Source: JBDTDV01 sp039922875
Lineage (GTDB): Bacteria; Actinomycetota; Actinomycetes; Actinomycetales; Microbacteriaceae
Length of the DNA: 31,824 nt
NCBI GenBank assembly: GCA_039922875.1
Contig: JBDTDV010000044.1
Span: 1-31,824, forward strand
Reading direction: 5' to 3'
The notes under the pieces were generated by a model. The model was not told the DNA's origin, did no database searches, and was given only the letters and a program-made list of their open reading frames with translations. The position numbers were made by a program, and so were the translations under genes. Below, one piece after another: positions 14,132 through 21,436 of this stretch; within the stretch, counting starts at the first letter, position 1; the number at the start of each line of letters is the position of its first letter.

Positions 14132-14563
14132 TTACGCCTCGACGGTGATGCCCATGCTGCGGGCCGTGCCGGCAATGATCTTTGACGCCGCTTCGAGGTC
14201 GTTCGCGTTGAGATCGGCCATCTTGGTCTCGGCGATCTTGCGCACCTGGTCCTTGGTCAGGTTTGCGACCTTGACGGTGTGCGGTGTGCCGGAGCCCTTG
14301 GCGACTCCCGCCGCCTTCTTGATCAGCTCTGCGGCCGGCGGCGTCTTCAGGATGAAGGTGAACGAACGATCGTCGTACACGGTGATCTCCACGGGGATCA
14401 CATTGCCGCGCTGCGACTCGGTCGCGGCGTTATACGCCTTGCAGAACTCCATGATGTTCACGCCATGCTGGCCGAGCGCGGGGCCGATCGGCGGTGCCGG
14501 ATTCGCGGCGCCGGCGTTGATCTGAAGTTTGATCAGACCAGTCGGCTTCTTCTTCGGTGCCAT
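14132..14563 (-). CDS. rplK: 50S ribosomal protein L11
   Basis: 143 residues. It begins MAPKKKPTGLIKLQINAGAA and carries the thiostrepton-loop and linker residues APPIGPALGQHGVNIMEFCK; the rRNA-binding C-terminal domain contains GSGTPHTVKVANLTKDQVRK. L11 forms the GTPase-associated centre with 23S rRNA and takes part in the stringent response through RelA/Rel. AAAGGAAG lies about 4–6 bases before the ATG. It is between nusG and rplA and probably shares their promoter; a 9-bp hairpin precedes it in the nusG–rplK gap. Confidence 0.98.
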   Translation of the reverse strand: MAPKKKPTGLIKLQINAGAANPAPPIGPALGQHGVNIMEFCKAYNAATESQRGNVIPVEITVYDDRSFTFILKTPPAAELIKKAAGVAKGSGTPHTVKVANLTKDQVRKIAETKMADLNANDLEAASKIIAGTARSMGITVEA

Positions 14564-14586
14564 GTTTCTTCCTTTTCTCTTCGAAC

Positions 14587-14609
14587 GACGGATGCGCGTA
14601 GCATCCGTC
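14587..14609. other. 9-bp hairpin in the nusG–rplK gap
   Basis: GACGGATGC (14587–14595) and GCATCCGTC (14601–14609) pair perfectly around GCGTA. It sits about 25 bases upstream of the rplK start and has no T-tract. It might be an RNA processing site, or contribute to the L1 target expected in the rplK leader; neither is shown. Confidence 0.5.
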
Positions 14610-14643
14610 TGCTCTCCCGTCGACCCAGCCGGGTCGCGGTGGT

Positions 14644-15669
14644 CTACAGCTTGGTGACCTGGTCGAAGCTGAGCTCGACCGGGGTTTCGCGCTCGAACAG
14701 GGAGACCAGCACGGTGAGCTTGCCGCTCTCCGGCTTGATCTCGCTGATCGTGCCGGGAAGGCCGGCGAACGAGCCTTCCTTGATGGTGATCGTCTCGCCG
14801 ATCTCGAAGTCGATCTCAGCCGGGATCACGCGCTGAGCGGCCCGTCCGCCCTTGCCGCCTGCGGTCTTGGCGACCGGAACATCCTGAATCTGAACCAGGC
14901 TCTTCAACATCGAGAACGCCTCTTCGAAGCGCAGTGGCGTCGGGTTGTGCGAGTTGCCGACGAAGCCGGTCACACCCGGCGTGTGCCGGATAACCGACCA
15001 GCTGTCCTCATTGAGGTCCATCCGGACCAGGACATACCCCGGGATGCGGACCCGGTTGACCATCTTGCGTTGGCCATTCTTGATCTCGACAACGTCTTCC
15101 ATCGGAACCTCGACCTGGAAGATGAAATCCTCCATCGTCAAAGACACCATCCGGTTCTCGATGTTGGATTTCACCCGGCGCTCGAAGCCTGCGTAGGAGT
15201 GGATCACGTACCACTTGCCTGGCTTTGCGCGCAGCTCGGCGCGGAATTCGTCGTAGGGGTCGGCGGGCGCCTCATCCTCTGCCGGCTCTGGGTCGGCTCC
15301 GGCACTGCCGTCCGATGCCTCCTGGTCCGCGATCGCCTGGGCGGCATCGGCCGGCTCCATCTCGGCGGTGGCGTCCTCGTCCTCTACGGCCTCCTCGGCG
15401 GCTTCGGCCTCATCGGCAGAATCCACCTCGAGCGCGTCATCCACGGCCGCATCGGCTTCTGGGTCACGCGCTTGTGCCATCGCATCGAGTGCAGCTTCGA
15501 GGTCCAACTCTGATGACTCGGTGTCGGTTAGATGCACGGCCTGCTGCTCCGCGGCGTCGACGGAGTCCTCTTCGTGCTCAAGGACGTTTCCCTCCTGCGT
15601 CTCGTCCTCTTCCGAGGACTGCTCGGCAGCGGTCGCCCAATCGACGTCGTTGCGCTCTGAATCAGACAC
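14644..15669 (-). CDS. nusG: Transcription termination/antitermination protein NusG with long acidic N-terminus
   Basis: About 341 residues against roughly 180 in E. coli. The core begins near residue 150: NGN domain (KWYVIHSYAGFERRVKSNIE, then RIPGYVLVRMDLNEDSW and TPGVTGFVGN), then a KOW domain (FEIGETITIKEGSFAGLPGT). Before it lies a strongly acidic Ala/Asp/Glu-rich region, a feature of actinobacterial NusG and presumably disordered. NusG binds RNA polymerase and couples it to Rho and ribosomes. The frame opens at an ATG at 15684, but the GTG at 15669 gives the more usual start, SDSERNDVDWATAAEQSSEE, and I prefer it; neither start has a strong Shine-Dalgarno. It lies in the secE-nusG-rplK-rplA run. 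Confidence 0.95.
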   Translation of the reverse strand: MSDSERNDVDWATAAEQSSEEDETQEGNVLEHEEDSVDAAEQQAVHLTDTESSELDLEAALDAMAQARDPEADAAVDDALEVDSADEAEAAEEAVEDEDATAEMEPADAAQAIADQEASDGSAGADPEPAEDEAPADPYDEFRAELRAKPGKWYVIHSYAGFERRVKSNIENRMVSLTMEDFIFQVEVPMEDVVEIKNGQRKMVNRVRIPGYVLVRMDLNEDSWSVIRHTPGVTGFVGNSHNPTPLRFEEAFSMLKSLVQIQDVPVAKTAGGKGGRAAQRVIPAEIDFEIGETITIKEGSFAGLPGTISEIKPESGKLTVLVSLFERETPVELSFDQVTKL

Positions 15670-15748
15670 TGAATTCCATTCCATTTCGTTTGTTCGTTAG
15701 CGCAGCTCCACCGGCCGTCGCGTCGCGCAGCCACACGGCTGCTACCCA

Positions 15749-16024
15749 CTATCCGGTAGGCGTACCGAAGGCCCACACCACGACCCAGCTGAACACCCAG
15801 TCGAAGCCCGAAATCAGCGCCATCATGATTCCGACGAAGACCAACACGACCGCGGTGTACGTCACCAACTCCTTGCGAGTTGGGGTGACGACCTTCTTCA
15901 GCTCGGCGACAACCTGCCGAAGAAACAGCGCGATCCGAGCGAAGGGTCCGCGCTTCTCCTCGCGTTCCTGCTTCGCGTTGACGACGACTGAATCATTCGG
16001 TTCGTCGATAACTTTTCGGGCCAC
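15749..16024 (-). CDS. secE: Preprotein translocase subunit SecE
   Basis: 91 residues from a GTG at 16024. The conserved amphipathic helix ARIALFLRQVVAELKKVVTP and TRKELVTYTAVVLVF precede one transmembrane segment (TAVVLVFVGIMMALISGFDW). SecE clamps SecY in the protein-export channel. The GTG is chosen because AAAGGTG lies about six bases upstream and homology starts there; a longer frame would run into the tRNA gene. tRNA-Trp is directly upstream and nusG follows after an 80-base gap, the standard actinobacterial order. Confidence 0.95.
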   Translation of the reverse strand: MARKVIDEPNDSVVVNAKQEREEKRGPFARIALFLRQVVAELKKVVTPTRKELVTYTAVVLVFVGIMMALISGFDWVFSWVVVWAFGTPTG

Positions 16025-16066
16025 CTGAATACACCTTTCGTGGGCCGCTGGATTACCACCGGCTTG

Positions 16067-16139
16067 CAGGGCGGACAGGACTCGAACCTGCAACCTGCGG
16101 TTTTGGAGACCGCTGCTCTACCAATTGAGCCACCACCCT
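16067..16139 (-). tRNA. tRNA-Trp (anticodon CCA)
   Basis: The 73-base sequence folds as a cloverleaf. The acceptor AGGGTGG pairs with CCGCCCT, the D arm contains GCTCAATTGGTAGAGC, the anticodon stem GCGGT/ACCGC holds loop CTCCAAA with anticodon CCA, and the T arm is GCAGGTTCGAGTCCTGT. CCA is not encoded at the 3' end. It is directly upstream of secE and transcribed with it. Confidence 0.97.
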
Positions 16140-16248
16140 AGGGAAGAAATCGCGCCGCTTGAACGCGCTCTCCGGCGGCGTCTACCAACGGTGCCTACCA
16201 ATACAAATGGGCGCAAAAAAGCTTGGCAGATTTCAACTACCTCGATCA

Positions 16249-16278
16249 AGTGTAGGCGACCGATACGGCCTAAGTAAA
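16249..16278 (-). promoter_or_regulatory. Candidate promoter of tRNA-Trp/secE/nusG/rplKA
   Basis: TTTACT (16273–16278) and TACACT (16249–16254) are 18 bases apart on the minus strand, about 110 bases before the tRNA. No other hexamer pair in the gap is as good. Confidence 0.5.
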
Positions 16279-16335
16279 GTTGAGTCCGATGCCCGCCGGA
16301 CCAGCGGATGCTGCCGCACGGGTGCGGTGCCGCCC

Positions 16336-16341
16336 TATCCT
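16336..16341 (+). promoter_or_regulatory. -10 element of the aminotransferase gene (leaderless)
   Basis: TATCCT ends exactly 6 bases before the GTG at 16348. There is no Shine-Dalgarno, consistent with a leaderless mRNA. Confidence 0.6.
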
Positions 16342-16347
16342 TTAAGT

Positions 16348-17568
16348 GTGACACACGAACTCAAAAGAATTTCCACCCGGATCGGCTCGATCGGCGAGTC
16401 CGCCACCCTGAAGGTCGACGCGAAAGCCAAGGCCCTGCAGGCGCAAGGACGCCCGGTGATCAGTTACGCGGCGGGCGAACCCGACTTCGTCACCCCGGAC
16501 TATATTGTCGAAGCCGCCGCAATTGCGGTTCGCGAGCCGCGCAATTACCGATACACCCCCGCCGCCGGACTGCCCGAACTCCGGGAGGCGATCGCGGCGA
16601 AGACACTGCGCGATTCCGGGCTGGAGATCCCGGCATCCCGGGTGATCGTCACCAACGGCGGCAAGCAAGCGGTGTACCAGTCGTTCGCGACCATTGTGGA
16701 CCCGGGCGACGAGGTACTGGTGCCCACCCCGTATTGGACCACCTACCCTGAGTCGATCGCTTTGGCCGGCGGCGTGCAGGTCGACGTCTTCGCCGGTGCC
16801 GAGCAGAACTACCTGGTCACCGTTGAACAGTTGGAGGCAGCGCGTACCGAGCGCACCAAGGTGCTGCTATTCGTCTCGCCGTCAAACCCGACCGGCGCCG
16901 TCTACTCCCCCGAGCAGACCAGGGCCATCGGTCAGTGGGCCCAGGAGCACGGGCTCTGGGTGGTCACGGACGAAATCTATCAGAACCTCACGTACACCCC
17001 GATCGGAGGCGGCGAGCGGGTGCGGGCGGTCTCGATCGTCGAGGCCGTTCCCGAGTTGGCCGATCGCACCATCCTGGTGAACGGCGTTGCGAAGAGCTAT
17101 GCCATGACCGGCTGGCGGCTGGGTTGGATGATCGGCCCGGCCGATGCCATCAAAGCGGCAGCCAACCTGCAATCGCACCTGTCTTCCAACGTGTCGAACA
17201 TCTCGCAGCGCGCCGCGATTGCCGCGCTGACCGGCCCGCAGGACGAGGTCGAGATCATGCGTCAAGCCTTTCAGCGGCGGCGCAATACGATCGTCGCCGA
17301 GTTGAACCGGATTCCGGGGGTGCACACCCCGATGCCGGATGGCGCCTTCTATGCGTACCCGGATGTCTCCGGCCTCCTCGGCCGCACCTGGGGCGGCGTG
17401 ACCCCGACTACATCGCTCGAGCTGGCCGCATTGATTCTGGACCAGGCGGAAGTTGCTACCGTTCCCGGCGAAGCGTTTGGTCCAAGCGGATACCTGCGGC
17501 TGTCCTATGCCCTCGGCGACGACGCCCTGCGTGAGGGCGTGCGGCGGCTGCAGCAGCTCTTCGGGTAG
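16348..17568 (+). CDS. aspC: Pyridoxal-phosphate-dependent aspartate-type aminotransferase
   Basis: 406 residues, class I aminotransferase, subgroup I-gamma. The N-terminus VISYAAGEPDFVTPDYI, then N180 (SPSNPTGAVYS), D208 and Y211 (VTDEIYQNL), the PLP Schiff-base K249 (NGVAKSYAMTGWRLGW) and an Arg near the C-terminus (YLRLSYALG) are all present. It probably transfers the amino group between aspartate and 2-oxoglutarate in the cytosol; related enzymes also use prephenate or alanine. I start at the GTG at 16348 because of the -10 hexamer six bases upstream; an earlier in-frame start overlaps the tRNA promoter region. It converges on murB with 20 bases between stops. Confidence 0.92.
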   Translation: MTHELKRISTRIGSIGESATLKVDAKAKALQAQGRPVISYAAGEPDFVTPDYIVEAAAIAVREPRNYRYTPAAGLPELREAIAAKTLRDSGLEIPASRVIVTNGGKQAVYQSFATIVDPGDEVLVPTPYWTTYPESIALAGGVQVDVFAGAEQNYLVTVEQLEAARTERTKVLLFVSPSNPTGAVYSPEQTRAIGQWAQEHGLWVVTDEIYQNLTYTPIGGGERVRAVSIVEAVPELADRTILVNGVAKSYAMTGWRLGWMIGPADAIKAAANLQSHLSSNVSNISQRAAIAALTGPQDEVEIMRQAFQRRRNTIVAELNRIPGVHTPMPDGAFYAYPDVSGLLGRTWGGVTPTTSLELAALILDQAEVATVPGEAFGPSGYLRLSYALGDDALREGVRRLQQLFG

Positions 17569-17588
17569 TCCCGCCCGTGCGGTAGCTC

Positions 17589-18785
17589 TCAGAGGGTCAG
17601 GCCGACCAGAACGGGCTCGGGTTGCAGGCCGATGCCGAAGTCTGAAAGCACCCGGTTGCGGATGAACCGGGCGAGTTCGGCTACCTGCTCCCCGGTCGCG
17701 CCGCCGGTGTTGGTCAGCGCGAGCGTGTGTTTGCTCGAGACGGCCGCGGCGGAACCGGGCAGCCGGAACCCGCGCGGGATACCGGCATGCTCGATCAGCC
17801 AGGCGGCGCTGAGCTTCACCATGGCGCTGTCGCTGGTGGCGTAGAGGTCGCGGCCGGCAAGCGCCTCGGCGAGCTCAGGTATCGAACCGGACACGCCGTA
17901 GGCGGAGGTGGCAGACGCGGCGTCCAGCGGAACCACGACGGACTCGTCGTTGAGTTCGTCCAGCGGCCACCTCGGCGCGTCCGGCGGCAGCGTGCGCGAA
18001 AACGCCTCATCCACGATCGGGTTGGTGAAGAACGAGCCGGCGCTGGCGGTGTCCGGATCGGCGGCATCCAGGACCATGCCCTTGGCCGCGCGCAGCCCCA
18101 GCACCGTGCTGCGCACCCGAGCCAGCGGGACCCGGGTGCCCAGCTGAACGCCGAGTGCGTCGGCGAGCTGGGGATAGCGCGCGGGTTCGCCATGCGCTTG
18201 GCCGTCGCCACCCTCTGCGACGGTCAAGTCGAGATCGATGGAGAGCGTCAGGCCACGCAGCCCTCGTTTGAGCGCCGAGGTGCGATAGCCCAGGTCGAGT
18301 TCAGCGGCCAGCAGCCGCCTCACCTCGCCGCTGTCGTAATCCAAGAACTCGATCGAGGACAGGGTGCCAGACAATTCCTGGCCGTAGGCACCGATATTTT
18401 GCACCGGCGCCGCACCGACGGAGCCCGGGATGCCGGACAGCGCCTCGATGCCGGCCCAACCGCGCTGCACGGTGTGCGCGACCACGTCGTCCCACCGCTC
18501 CCCGGCCTGAATCCGCAACCGCACCACCGGAGCCGCCACCGCGTCATCCTGTTCAACCGCCACATGCTCCAGCCCGCGGGTGCCGATCCTGATCACGGTG
18601 CCCTCGAAACCGGCTTCGCTTGCGACGGTATTCGATCCGCCACCAAGCAAAAGCCACGGCTCATCCGACGCCCACACCGCCCGGGCAACCGCGACAAGAT
18701 CCTCCCGGGTCTTCGGCTCGATCAGGCGATCCGGCGCGCCGCCGACCCCGATCGTGGTCAGGGTAGACAGCGCAGCGGTAGGCAT
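17589..18785 (-). CDS. murB: UDP-N-acetylmuramate dehydrogenase
   Basis: 398 residues. The FAD domain shows TTIGVGGAPDRLIEP, LLLGGGSNTVASEAGF and GIPGSVGAAPVQNIGAYGQE. The catalytic set is R168 (GYRTSALK), S251 (AGSFFTNPIV) and E390 near the C-terminus (QPEPVLVG). It reduces UDP-GlcNAc-enolpyruvate to UDP-MurNAc with NADPH, the second committed peptidoglycan step, in the cytoplasm. The Tyr-loop segment of type I enzymes is represented by GYRTS, and the length is typical of actinobacteria. It starts three bases after the stop of the upstream dehydratase, so it is the third gene of that operon. Confidence 0.96.
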   Translation of the reverse strand: MPTAALSTLTTIGVGGAPDRLIEPKTREDLVAVARAVWASDEPWLLLGGGSNTVASEAGFEGTVIRIGTRGLEHVAVEQDDAVAAPVVRLRIQAGERWDDVVAHTVQRGWAGIEALSGIPGSVGAAPVQNIGAYGQELSGTLSSIEFLDYDSGEVRRLLAAELDLGYRTSALKRGLRGLTLSIDLDLTVAEGGDGQAHGEPARYPQLADALGVQLGTRVPLARVRSTVLGLRAAKGMVLDAADPDTASAGSFFTNPIVDEAFSRTLPPDAPRWPLDELNDESVVVPLDAASATSAYGVSGSIPELAEALAGRDLYATSDSAMVKLSAAWLIEHAGIPRGFRLPGSAAAVSSKHTLALTNTGGATGEQVAELARFIRNRVLSDFGIGLQPEPVLVGLTL

Positions 18786-18788
18786 CGA

Positions 18789-19214
18789 CTACGCCAGGCT
18801 CACTGTGGCACGCGCCTTGCCGAGCACTGTGACGCCATCGCAACTGACCGTGAGATCGATCCGGGCGATCTGCGCGTCCAGGTCGAGGTGCCCGACCGTG
18901 GCGACGACGGCGAGCTCCGCGCCGGCGGTCGCATCCACCACCACCGGACGGGTGAACCGAACCTCGTAGTCCAGAATCCGAGCCGGGTCTCCCACCCAGT
19001 CTGCAACCGGCTGGATCGCCATCCCCATGGTGAGCATTCCGTGCGCCAGCACGCCGGGCAGCCCGGCTGAGGCGGCGATGTCGTCCCGGTAATGGATCGG
19101 ATTGAAGTCCCCGGATGCCCCGGCGTAACGCGCCAGGGAATCCCGGGTCAGTCCAAAGCTGGTTTCGGCGACCACCTCACCGATGCTCAACGACCGGATG
19201 TCGACGCCGCTCAT
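18789..19214 (-). CDS. MaoC-family (R)-hydratase, HadB-like
   Basis: 141 residues with the hot-dog hydratase 2 motif: SLARYAGASGDFNPIHYRDDIAAS (about 24–47) contains the catalytic Asp and His. GVLAHGMLTMGMAIQPVADWVG follows. The enzyme hydrates or dehydrates (R)-3-hydroxyacyl thioesters. In mycobacteria the equivalent HadB pairs with a HadA- or HadC-type partner in fatty-acid synthase II. The upstream gene supplies exactly such a partner and overlaps by ATGA, so a heterodimer is likely. Its role outside mycolate producers is less clear. murB follows directly. Confidence 0.88.
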   Translation of the reverse strand: MSGVDIRSLSIGEVVAETSFGLTRDSLARYAGASGDFNPIHYRDDIAASAGLPGVLAHGMLTMGMAIQPVADWVGDPARILDYEVRFTRPVVVDATAGAELAVVATVGHLDLDAQIARIDLTVSCDGVTVLGKARATVSLA

Positions 19215-19657
19215 GCGTCACCCCTGACCACCAGAGTGGAGGTGGCGGTGACCACGTGTGCACCGGATGCGTCCTCGACCACGGTCTCGGCGGTCACCAT
19301 GGAATGCCCGCCAAGAGATCTGACGCCGACAACGGTCAGGGTTGCCGTGAGCTCGTCGCCCGCCACGATCGGCCGGCTGAAGCTGAACCTCTGATCGCCA
19401 TGTACGACCCGCGCGAAGTCGATGCCGGCGTCTTCAGCGGCGAGCAGCTGAGCCAGGGTCTGTTCCTGCACGATGACGGGGAAGGTCGGCGGTGCGACCA
19501 GGTCGGAGTGACCGGCAGCCCGCGCCGCGTCCACGTCGAGGCTGATCCGATTGGTCGCAAAGACGGCGCGAGCGAACTCCCGGATCTTTTCCCGCCCGAC
19601 GAGGTAGGGAGCGGTCGGCGGGAAGACCCTGCCCTGGAGGCCAGGATTAACAGACAT
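19211..19657 (-). CDS. FAS1-like/MaoC N-terminal dehydratase, HadA/HadC-like
   Basis: 148 residues, single hot-dog fold. It opens NPGLQGRVFPPTAPYLVGRE, then GHSDLVAPPTFPVIVQEQTL and IDFARVVHGDQRFSFSRPIV, the usual landmarks of the non-catalytic or substrate-binding partner of the (R)-hydratase heterodimer. It does not show the full D-x-x-x-x-H catalytic pair, in line with HadA/HadC subunits. It is the first gene of a three-gene operon ending with murB. The ATG is preceded by TAGAAT with 6 bases between, so translation is probably leaderless. Confidence 0.87.
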   Translation of the reverse strand: MSVNPGLQGRVFPPTAPYLVGREKIREFARAVFATNRISLDVDAARAAGHSDLVAPPTFPVIVQEQTLAQLLAAEDAGIDFARVVHGDQRFSFSRPIVAGDELTATLTVVGVRSLGGHSMVTAETVVEDASGAHVVTATSTLVVRGDA

Positions 19658-19663
19658 GCCCTC

Positions 19664-19669
19664 ATTCTA
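19664..19669 (-). promoter_or_regulatory. -10 element of the dehydratase–murB operon (leaderless)
   Basis: TAGAAT on the minus strand ends exactly 6 bases before the ATG at 19657. It is the best consensus match among the leaderless-type promoters here. Confidence 0.6.
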
Positions 19670-19728
19670 TTTGGCCGCGAGTGTCCGAGCCGGAACGCAG
19701 GCTCATCCACTGCGGCAGGCTCATCCGT

Positions 19729-19770
19729 GGTGGGTTCTATGCGGTGGGTTCTATGCGGTGGGTTAAATGC
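19729..19770. repeat. Three tandem 14-bp repeats
   Basis: GGTGGGTTCTATGC is present twice exactly (19729–19742, 19743–19756) and once as GGTGGGTTAAATGC (19757–19770). It lies between the dehydratase promoter and the small-peptide unit. Confidence 0.9.
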
Positions 19771-19771
19771 G

Positions 19772-19803
19772 AAACCCCGGTGCACCTTCGCGGTGGGCCG
19801 GGG
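19772..19803 (-). terminator. Terminator of the 27-residue peptide gene
   Basis: On the minus strand CCCCGG (19798–19803) pairs with CCGGGG (19775–19780), with a possible inner ACC/GGT pair, then TTT. It lies about 33 bases after the peptide stop and before the dehydratase promoter, closing an independent unit. Confidence 0.5.
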
Positions 19804-19835
19804 GTGACGCGTACTACGCGCGGTCTGCGCAGCGC

Positions 19836-19919
19836 CTACTGGCAGCTGTCACACTGCAGAAAATCCATCGGGTCAACGGGAACTGCGTAACCGCCTACAG
19901 TGTCGTTGTCGTACTCCAT
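19836..19919 (-). CDS. 27-residue peptide ending in CDSCQ
   Basis: An ATG at 19919 opens 27 codons ending TAG. The product starts MEYDNDTVGGYA and ends VPVDPMDFLQCDSCQ: acidic, no hydrophobic segment, and a C-terminal C-x-x-C. GGGGAGG sits five bases upstream, a near-perfect Shine-Dalgarno. A good promoter lies about 95 bases upstream and a terminator-like stem follows, so the gene has a full transcription unit. I do not recognise the family with certainty. The tail resembles the redox-active C-terminal arm of class I ribonucleotide reductases (Cys pair near the end), and the promoter carries an NrdR-box-like palindrome. Alternatives are a modified-peptide precursor or a small metal/thiol protein. 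Confidence 0.65.
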   Translation of the reverse strand: MEYDNDTVGGYAVPVDPMDFLQCDSCQ

Positions 19920-20013
19920 TATGGCCTCCCCAGAAGTCTTGTTCTTCGGATCGATCTGCGGCTGGCTGTTTGCCCAACCAGTCGCTGTCGGTTCTTCCGC
20001 TTGTGCGGTCTCA

Positions 20014-20062
20014 CCACTATATAACGGTAATCACACGGTTGTCATTCCACTACATGTAGTGT
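20014..20062 (-). promoter_or_regulatory. Promoter of the 27-residue peptide with two NrdR-box-like sites
   Basis: ATGACA (20040–20045) and TATAGT (20016–20021) on the minus strand are 18 bases apart, a strong pair. A perfect 14-bp palindrome, CACTACATGTAGTG (20048–20061), abuts the -35. A related half-conserved site, CCACTATATAACGGTA (20014–20029), covers the -10, 33 bases from the first. Paired boxes of this kind resemble the A-C-A-C-[AT]-A sites of the ribonucleotide reductase repressor NrdR, though NrdR pairs are usually 31–32 bases apart. Confidence 0.5.
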
Positions 20063-20202
20063 TTTGCACTTTTTTTCTTATTTCTCAAGGCTAGGCGTGG
20101 CCACCGACATCCCGGGCGACTAGCGGAGGCCGGCAGGCTAGACGAATTGCGTATTGTTGAGCACAGCGGCACGCCACGAGGTTCGCCACGACGGGAGCGG
20201 GA

Positions 20203-21390
20203 ATGACAGAGGCGGCGCGCGCGAAGTCGAAGCGGGTGAGCCTATGGAGTGCCATCGGCATCTTCCTGATCGCTGCCAATCTGCGTCCGGCGATCGTTGC
20301 CGTTTCGCCACTGCTGGCGCAAATTCGCGCCGACCTTGGGCTGAACGGCACCGTGGCCGGACTGCTGACCACCGTGCCCGTGCTCTGCTTCGGAATCCTT
20401 TCGCCGCTGGCCCCCGCGGCATCCCGACGCCTGGGCATAGAACGCGTCTTGTTCCTCTCCATGGCCTTTCTCTGCATCGGTATTGCTATCCGGCTATTGC
20501 CTGGCGTCATTCCGCTGTTCGCCGGCACGATTCTGGTCGGGGCGGCGATAGCATTCGGCAACGTACTCCTGCCCGGTTTGATCAAACGCGACTTCGCGGG
20601 CCAGATCGGTTTGATGACCGGCCTCTACACCATGGCGCTGTCGGCCGGCGCGTCGCTGTCGGCCGGAATCACCATCCCGATCCAACAAGCTGCGAATCTG
20701 GACTGGCGCTATAGCCTGGCGGTGTGGGGTCTGCTGGTGATCGCCGGGATGATCGTGTGGTTTCCGCAGCTGAAGAAGCGGCACGGCCTCAGCCCACGTA
20801 TCCGACGTATCTCACTCAACCTGTGGCACAGCAAGCTTGCCTGGTACATCACCGGATTCGTCGGCCTGCAATCCTTCAATTACTACGCGATCACCGCGTG
20901 GCTGCCGGCATTCTTCATCGACGGCGGATCCGACCCTGCCACCGCAGGGTGGATGCTGTCGCTGGCCAATATGGTCGGCCTGGTCGCCTCCCTTGTGTCC
21001 GGCATCGTCGCCGGACAGATGAAGAGACAACGCGCTCTCGGTCTGATTATCGCCGCCCTCGTCGGGGTCGGCGTGCTCGGCTTGATCCTCGCCCCTGGCG
21101 CCGCCTATCTGTGGGTGGTGATGATCGGCATTTCCCAGGGGTCGGCGATCACTGTGGTGCTCACGCTGATGGCGCTGCGATCTCCGGATGCCGCCCACGC
21201 CGCAGAGCTCTCCGGAATGTCTCAGGGCGTGGGTTACGTCGTCGCCGCCGCGGGACCGATCGCCGTCGGCGCGCTCCACGACATCACGCTCAGCTGGACA
21301 CCAGCCCTGCTCTTGATTGTGCTCAGCGCCGTGCCTCAGGCGTTTTGCGCGTGGGGTGCCGGCAAGGATGCGCATGTGGTGAGCCGGTAG
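20203..21390 (+). CDS. MFS permease, CynX/NimT family
   Basis: 395 residues, 12 hydrophobic segments. The N-terminus FLIAANLRPAIVAVSPLLAQ and the paired NVLLPGLIKRDF after TM4 are landmarks of the CynX/NimT (cyanate/nitroimidazole) branch of the major facilitator family; LYTMALSAGASLSAGITIPI follows in TM5. Substrates in this family range from cyanate to 2-nitroimidazole and remain mostly unassigned. The ATG at 20203 has GGGAG upstream. No cyanase or regulator gene is beside it. It diverges from the small-peptide unit, and a hairpin repeat lies just after its stop. Confidence 0.9.
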   Translation: MTEAARAKSKRVSLWSAIGIFLIAANLRPAIVAVSPLLAQIRADLGLNGTVAGLLTTVPVLCFGILSPLAPAASRRLGIERVLFLSMAFLCIGIAIRLLPGVIPLFAGTILVGAAIAFGNVLLPGLIKRDFAGQIGLMTGLYTMALSAGASLSAGITIPIQQAANLDWRYSLAVWGLLVIAGMIVWFPQLKKRHGLSPRIRRISLNLWHSKLAWYITGFVGLQSFNYYAITAWLPAFFIDGGSDPATAGWMLSLANMVGLVASLVSGIVAGQMKRQRALGLIIAALVGVGVLGLILAPGAAYLWVVMIGISQGSAITVVLTLMALRSPDAAHAAELSGMSQGVGYVVAAAGPIAVGALHDITLSWTPALLLIVLSAVPQAFCAWGAGKDAHVVSR

Positions 21391-21404
21391 CACGCCGCCC
21401 AGCG

Positions 21405-21436
21405 CACCTCGCGCTGCGAGGAGCCCACTACCCAAA
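21405..21436. repeat. Dispersed hairpin repeat, copy 1
   Basis: The sequence AGCGCACCTCGCG, CTGCGAGGAGC, then CCACTACCCAAAA forms a CCTCGC/GCGAGG stem. A close copy occurs at 25230–25266, nearly 4 kb away. It lies about 15 bases after the permease stop and may serve as its terminator; on the other strand it directly follows a TAG stop. Confidence 0.65.

Noticed and set aside
14947..16028. Plus-strand frames opposite nusG and secE
   Set aside because: Ser/Arg-rich products mirroring the acidic NusG tail; no start signals.
17727..19070. Long plus-strand frame (447 codons) across murB and the HadB-like gene
   Set aside because: Antisense to two well-conserved enzymes; low-complexity Arg/Gly/His composition.
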